A stretch of DNA of 15,110 nt, taken from contig UQVU01000036.1 in NCBI GenBank assembly GCA_900544475.1, positions 1 through 15,110 of the forward strand, written 5' to 3'. Each line of letters opens with the position of its first letter. Positions within the stretch are counted from its first letter, which is position 1. Below the pieces are notes generated by a model. That model ran no database searches. It worked only from the letters and a program-made list of their open reading frames with translations, and had not been told where the DNA came from. Origin of the DNA: an uncultured Butyricicoccus sp. Lineage in GTDB: Bacteria > Bacillota > Clostridia > Oscillospirales > Butyricicoccaceae. Position numbers and translations under genes: made by a program. Below, piece after piece: positions 14,161 through 15,110 of the stretch.

Positions 14161-14913
14161 ATGTTGAATCAGTTTTCAAGAACCCAGTTACTGCTGGGTT
14201 CAGATAATATGGAACGGCTTGCAAATGCAAAAGTTGCAGTTTTTGGAATCGGCGGAGTCGGCGGTTATGTGGTTGAGGCGCTTGCCAGGAGCGGAGTCGG
14301 TTCTTTTGTGATCGTGGATGATGACAAGGTATGTCTGACGAATATCAACCGTCAGATCATTGCGACCAGAAAAACGGTTGGAAAATATAAAGTTGATGTG
14401 ATGACGGAGCGTATCTTAGAGATCAATCCGGATGCAAAAGTGGAAGCGAGAAAATGTTTTTATCTGCCGGAAAATGCGCATGAGTTTGATTTTTCTGAGT
14501 ATGATTATGTCGTGGATGCAGTAGATACGGTCACTGCAAAATTAGAGATCATCATGCGCGCAAAAGAGTGCAATGTGCCTGTCATAAGCTGCATGGGAGC
14601 TGGCAATAAATTAGACCCGACCCAGTTTGAGGTGGCTGACATTTACAAGACGTCAGTCTGCCCGCTCGCGCGTGTCATGCGCCGTGAGTTAAAAAAACGC
14701 GGGGTCAAAAAATTAAAGGTCGTATATTCCAAAGAGCAGCCGACAAGACCGATCGAGGATATGAGTATCAGCTGCCGGTCACATTGCGTCTGCCCTCCGG
14801 GAACCGTCCACAAATGCACCGAGCGCCGTGATATCCCTGGAAGTATTGCGTTTGTGCCGTCTGTGGCAGGACTGATCCTTGCAGGAGAGGTCATCAAGGA
14901 TCTTACAAAGTAA
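14161..14913 (+). CDS. tcdA: tRNA threonylcarbamoyladenosine dehydratase (TcdA, ThiF/HesA superfamily)
   Basis: A 250-residue E1-like adenylating enzyme. TcdA converts t6A at position 37 of ANN-decoding tRNAs to its cyclic form with ATP (family knowledge). The ATP-binding GIGGVGGYVVEALARSGVG is at about 29-47, followed by DDDKVCLTNINRQI (about 57-70) with the family's N-x-x-R-Q core, and YVVDAVDTVTAKLEII. The DPTQFEVADIYKT segment is characteristic of TcdA rather than ThiF or MoeB. Cysteines cluster in SCRSHCVCPPG (about 203-213). The start is set by AGGAGA 12 nt upstream. Codon use (AGA, TTA, ATA frequent) is unlike every other gene in the window and fits a more AT-rich Lachnospiraceae-like source, so transfer or an assembly join is possible. 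It appears to be a single-gene unit with its own terminator. Confidence 0.93.
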   Translation: MLNQFSRTQLLLGSDNMERLANAKVAVFGIGGVGGYVVEALARSGVGSFVIVDDDKVCLTNINRQIIATRKTVGKYKVDVMTERILEINPDAKVEARKCFYLPENAHEFDFSEYDYVVDAVDTVTAKLEIIMRAKECNVPVISCMGAGNKLDPTQFEVADIYKTSVCPLARVMRRELKKRGVKKLKVVYSKEQPTRPIEDMSISCRSHCVCPPGTVHKCTERRDIPGSIAFVPSVAGLILAGEVIKDLTK

Positions 14914-14974
14914 TATTGACTGTATTTTTGCATGGATTTGTTGTTTTTAGTTACAAAACTCCAGTTTGAGAACT

Positions 14975-15022
14975 GCCCTCCAGAAGTTAGATGAAAAATC
15001 TAATGGCTGGAGGGCTTTTTTT
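14975..15022 (+). terminator. Terminator of tcdA
   Basis: GCCCTCCAG (14975-14983) pairs with CTGGAGGGC (15007-15015). An inner stem, TTAGAT/ATCTAA, closes a GAAAA loop. A run of seven T follows. The remaining 88 bases to the window end show no recognisable gene. Confidence 0.93.
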
Positions 15023-15110
15023 CTTTATAGGATTAGGGTGTCAAAAGGTGGTTCATAACTTAGCGATTGTCAAATTGCACAAAGCCGAGACTGTTTTTCT
15101 TATTTTCGGA

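Noticed and set aside
15030..15110. Possible insertion-sequence end at the right edge
   Set aside because: No terminal inverted repeat or transposase frame is visible in the short stretch available.

Overview
The window looks like a chromosomal segment from a fairly GC-rich anaerobic Firmicute, most like a gut Oscillospiraceae/Butyricicoccaceae-type clostridium. This rests on several things: two large S-layer homology (SLH) surface proteins, a clostridial Lgt and FolD, a YmfF/YmfH-like M16 peptidase pair, a Spo0A-type DNA-binding protein, and Firmicute-style Shine-Dalgarno sites and promoters. The species assignment is inference. The last ~1.2 kb (from about 13,870) is clearly more AT-rich and has Lachnospiraceae-like codon use, so it may be transferred DNA or an assembly join.

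Layout. (1) 1-2751: S-layer protein A on the + strand, closed by a strong GNRA-loop terminator. (2) 2851-7246: a + strand unit with its own sigma-A-type promoter (TTGCGC-17-TATAAT). It holds an M16 pair (an inactive-looking YfmF type, then an HxxEH-containing YfmH type, joined by an ATGA overlap), then lgt and folD, ending in a terminator. (3) 7266-10218: S-layer protein B on the - strand, paralogous to A, with its own terminator and a candidate promoter. (4) 10273-13281: a divergently transcribed secreted S15-type (PepX/CocE-like) serine peptidase with three C-terminal SLH repeats, an excellent promoter and a leader rich in inverted repeats. (5) 13287-13866: a - strand gene for a protein that is only a Spo0A C-terminal DNA-binding domain, with promoter, Shine-Dalgarno and terminator. 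(6) 13870-14160: AT-rich non-coding DNA with palindromes and a ~48-bp tandem repeat. (7) 14161-15022: tcdA (tRNA t6A dehydratase, ThiF/HesA superfamily) and its terminator.

How the genes fit together. S-layer proteins A and B and the SLH-anchored peptidase form a cell-surface group. The SLH repeats would hold all three in the cell wall, with A and B as lattice proteins and the peptidase acting on external peptides. Lgt (lipoprotein lipidation) also serves the envelope. FolD and TcdA are housekeeping enzymes of one-carbon metabolism and tRNA modification.

The most striking observation concerns the two S-layer genes. They share a 71-nt block, identical including synonymous positions, that encodes the signal-peptide region. 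In both genes the reading frame runs upstream of the first ATG through the positively charged n-region to an in-frame TGA placed at exactly the same distance, with no conserved start codon in between. The two blocks are in inverted orientation about 9.9 kb apart around the housekeeping operon. This could reflect silent or phase-variable S-layer cassettes, gene conversion, or an unconventional translation start. The window contains no recombinase, so a switching system is a hypothesis only.
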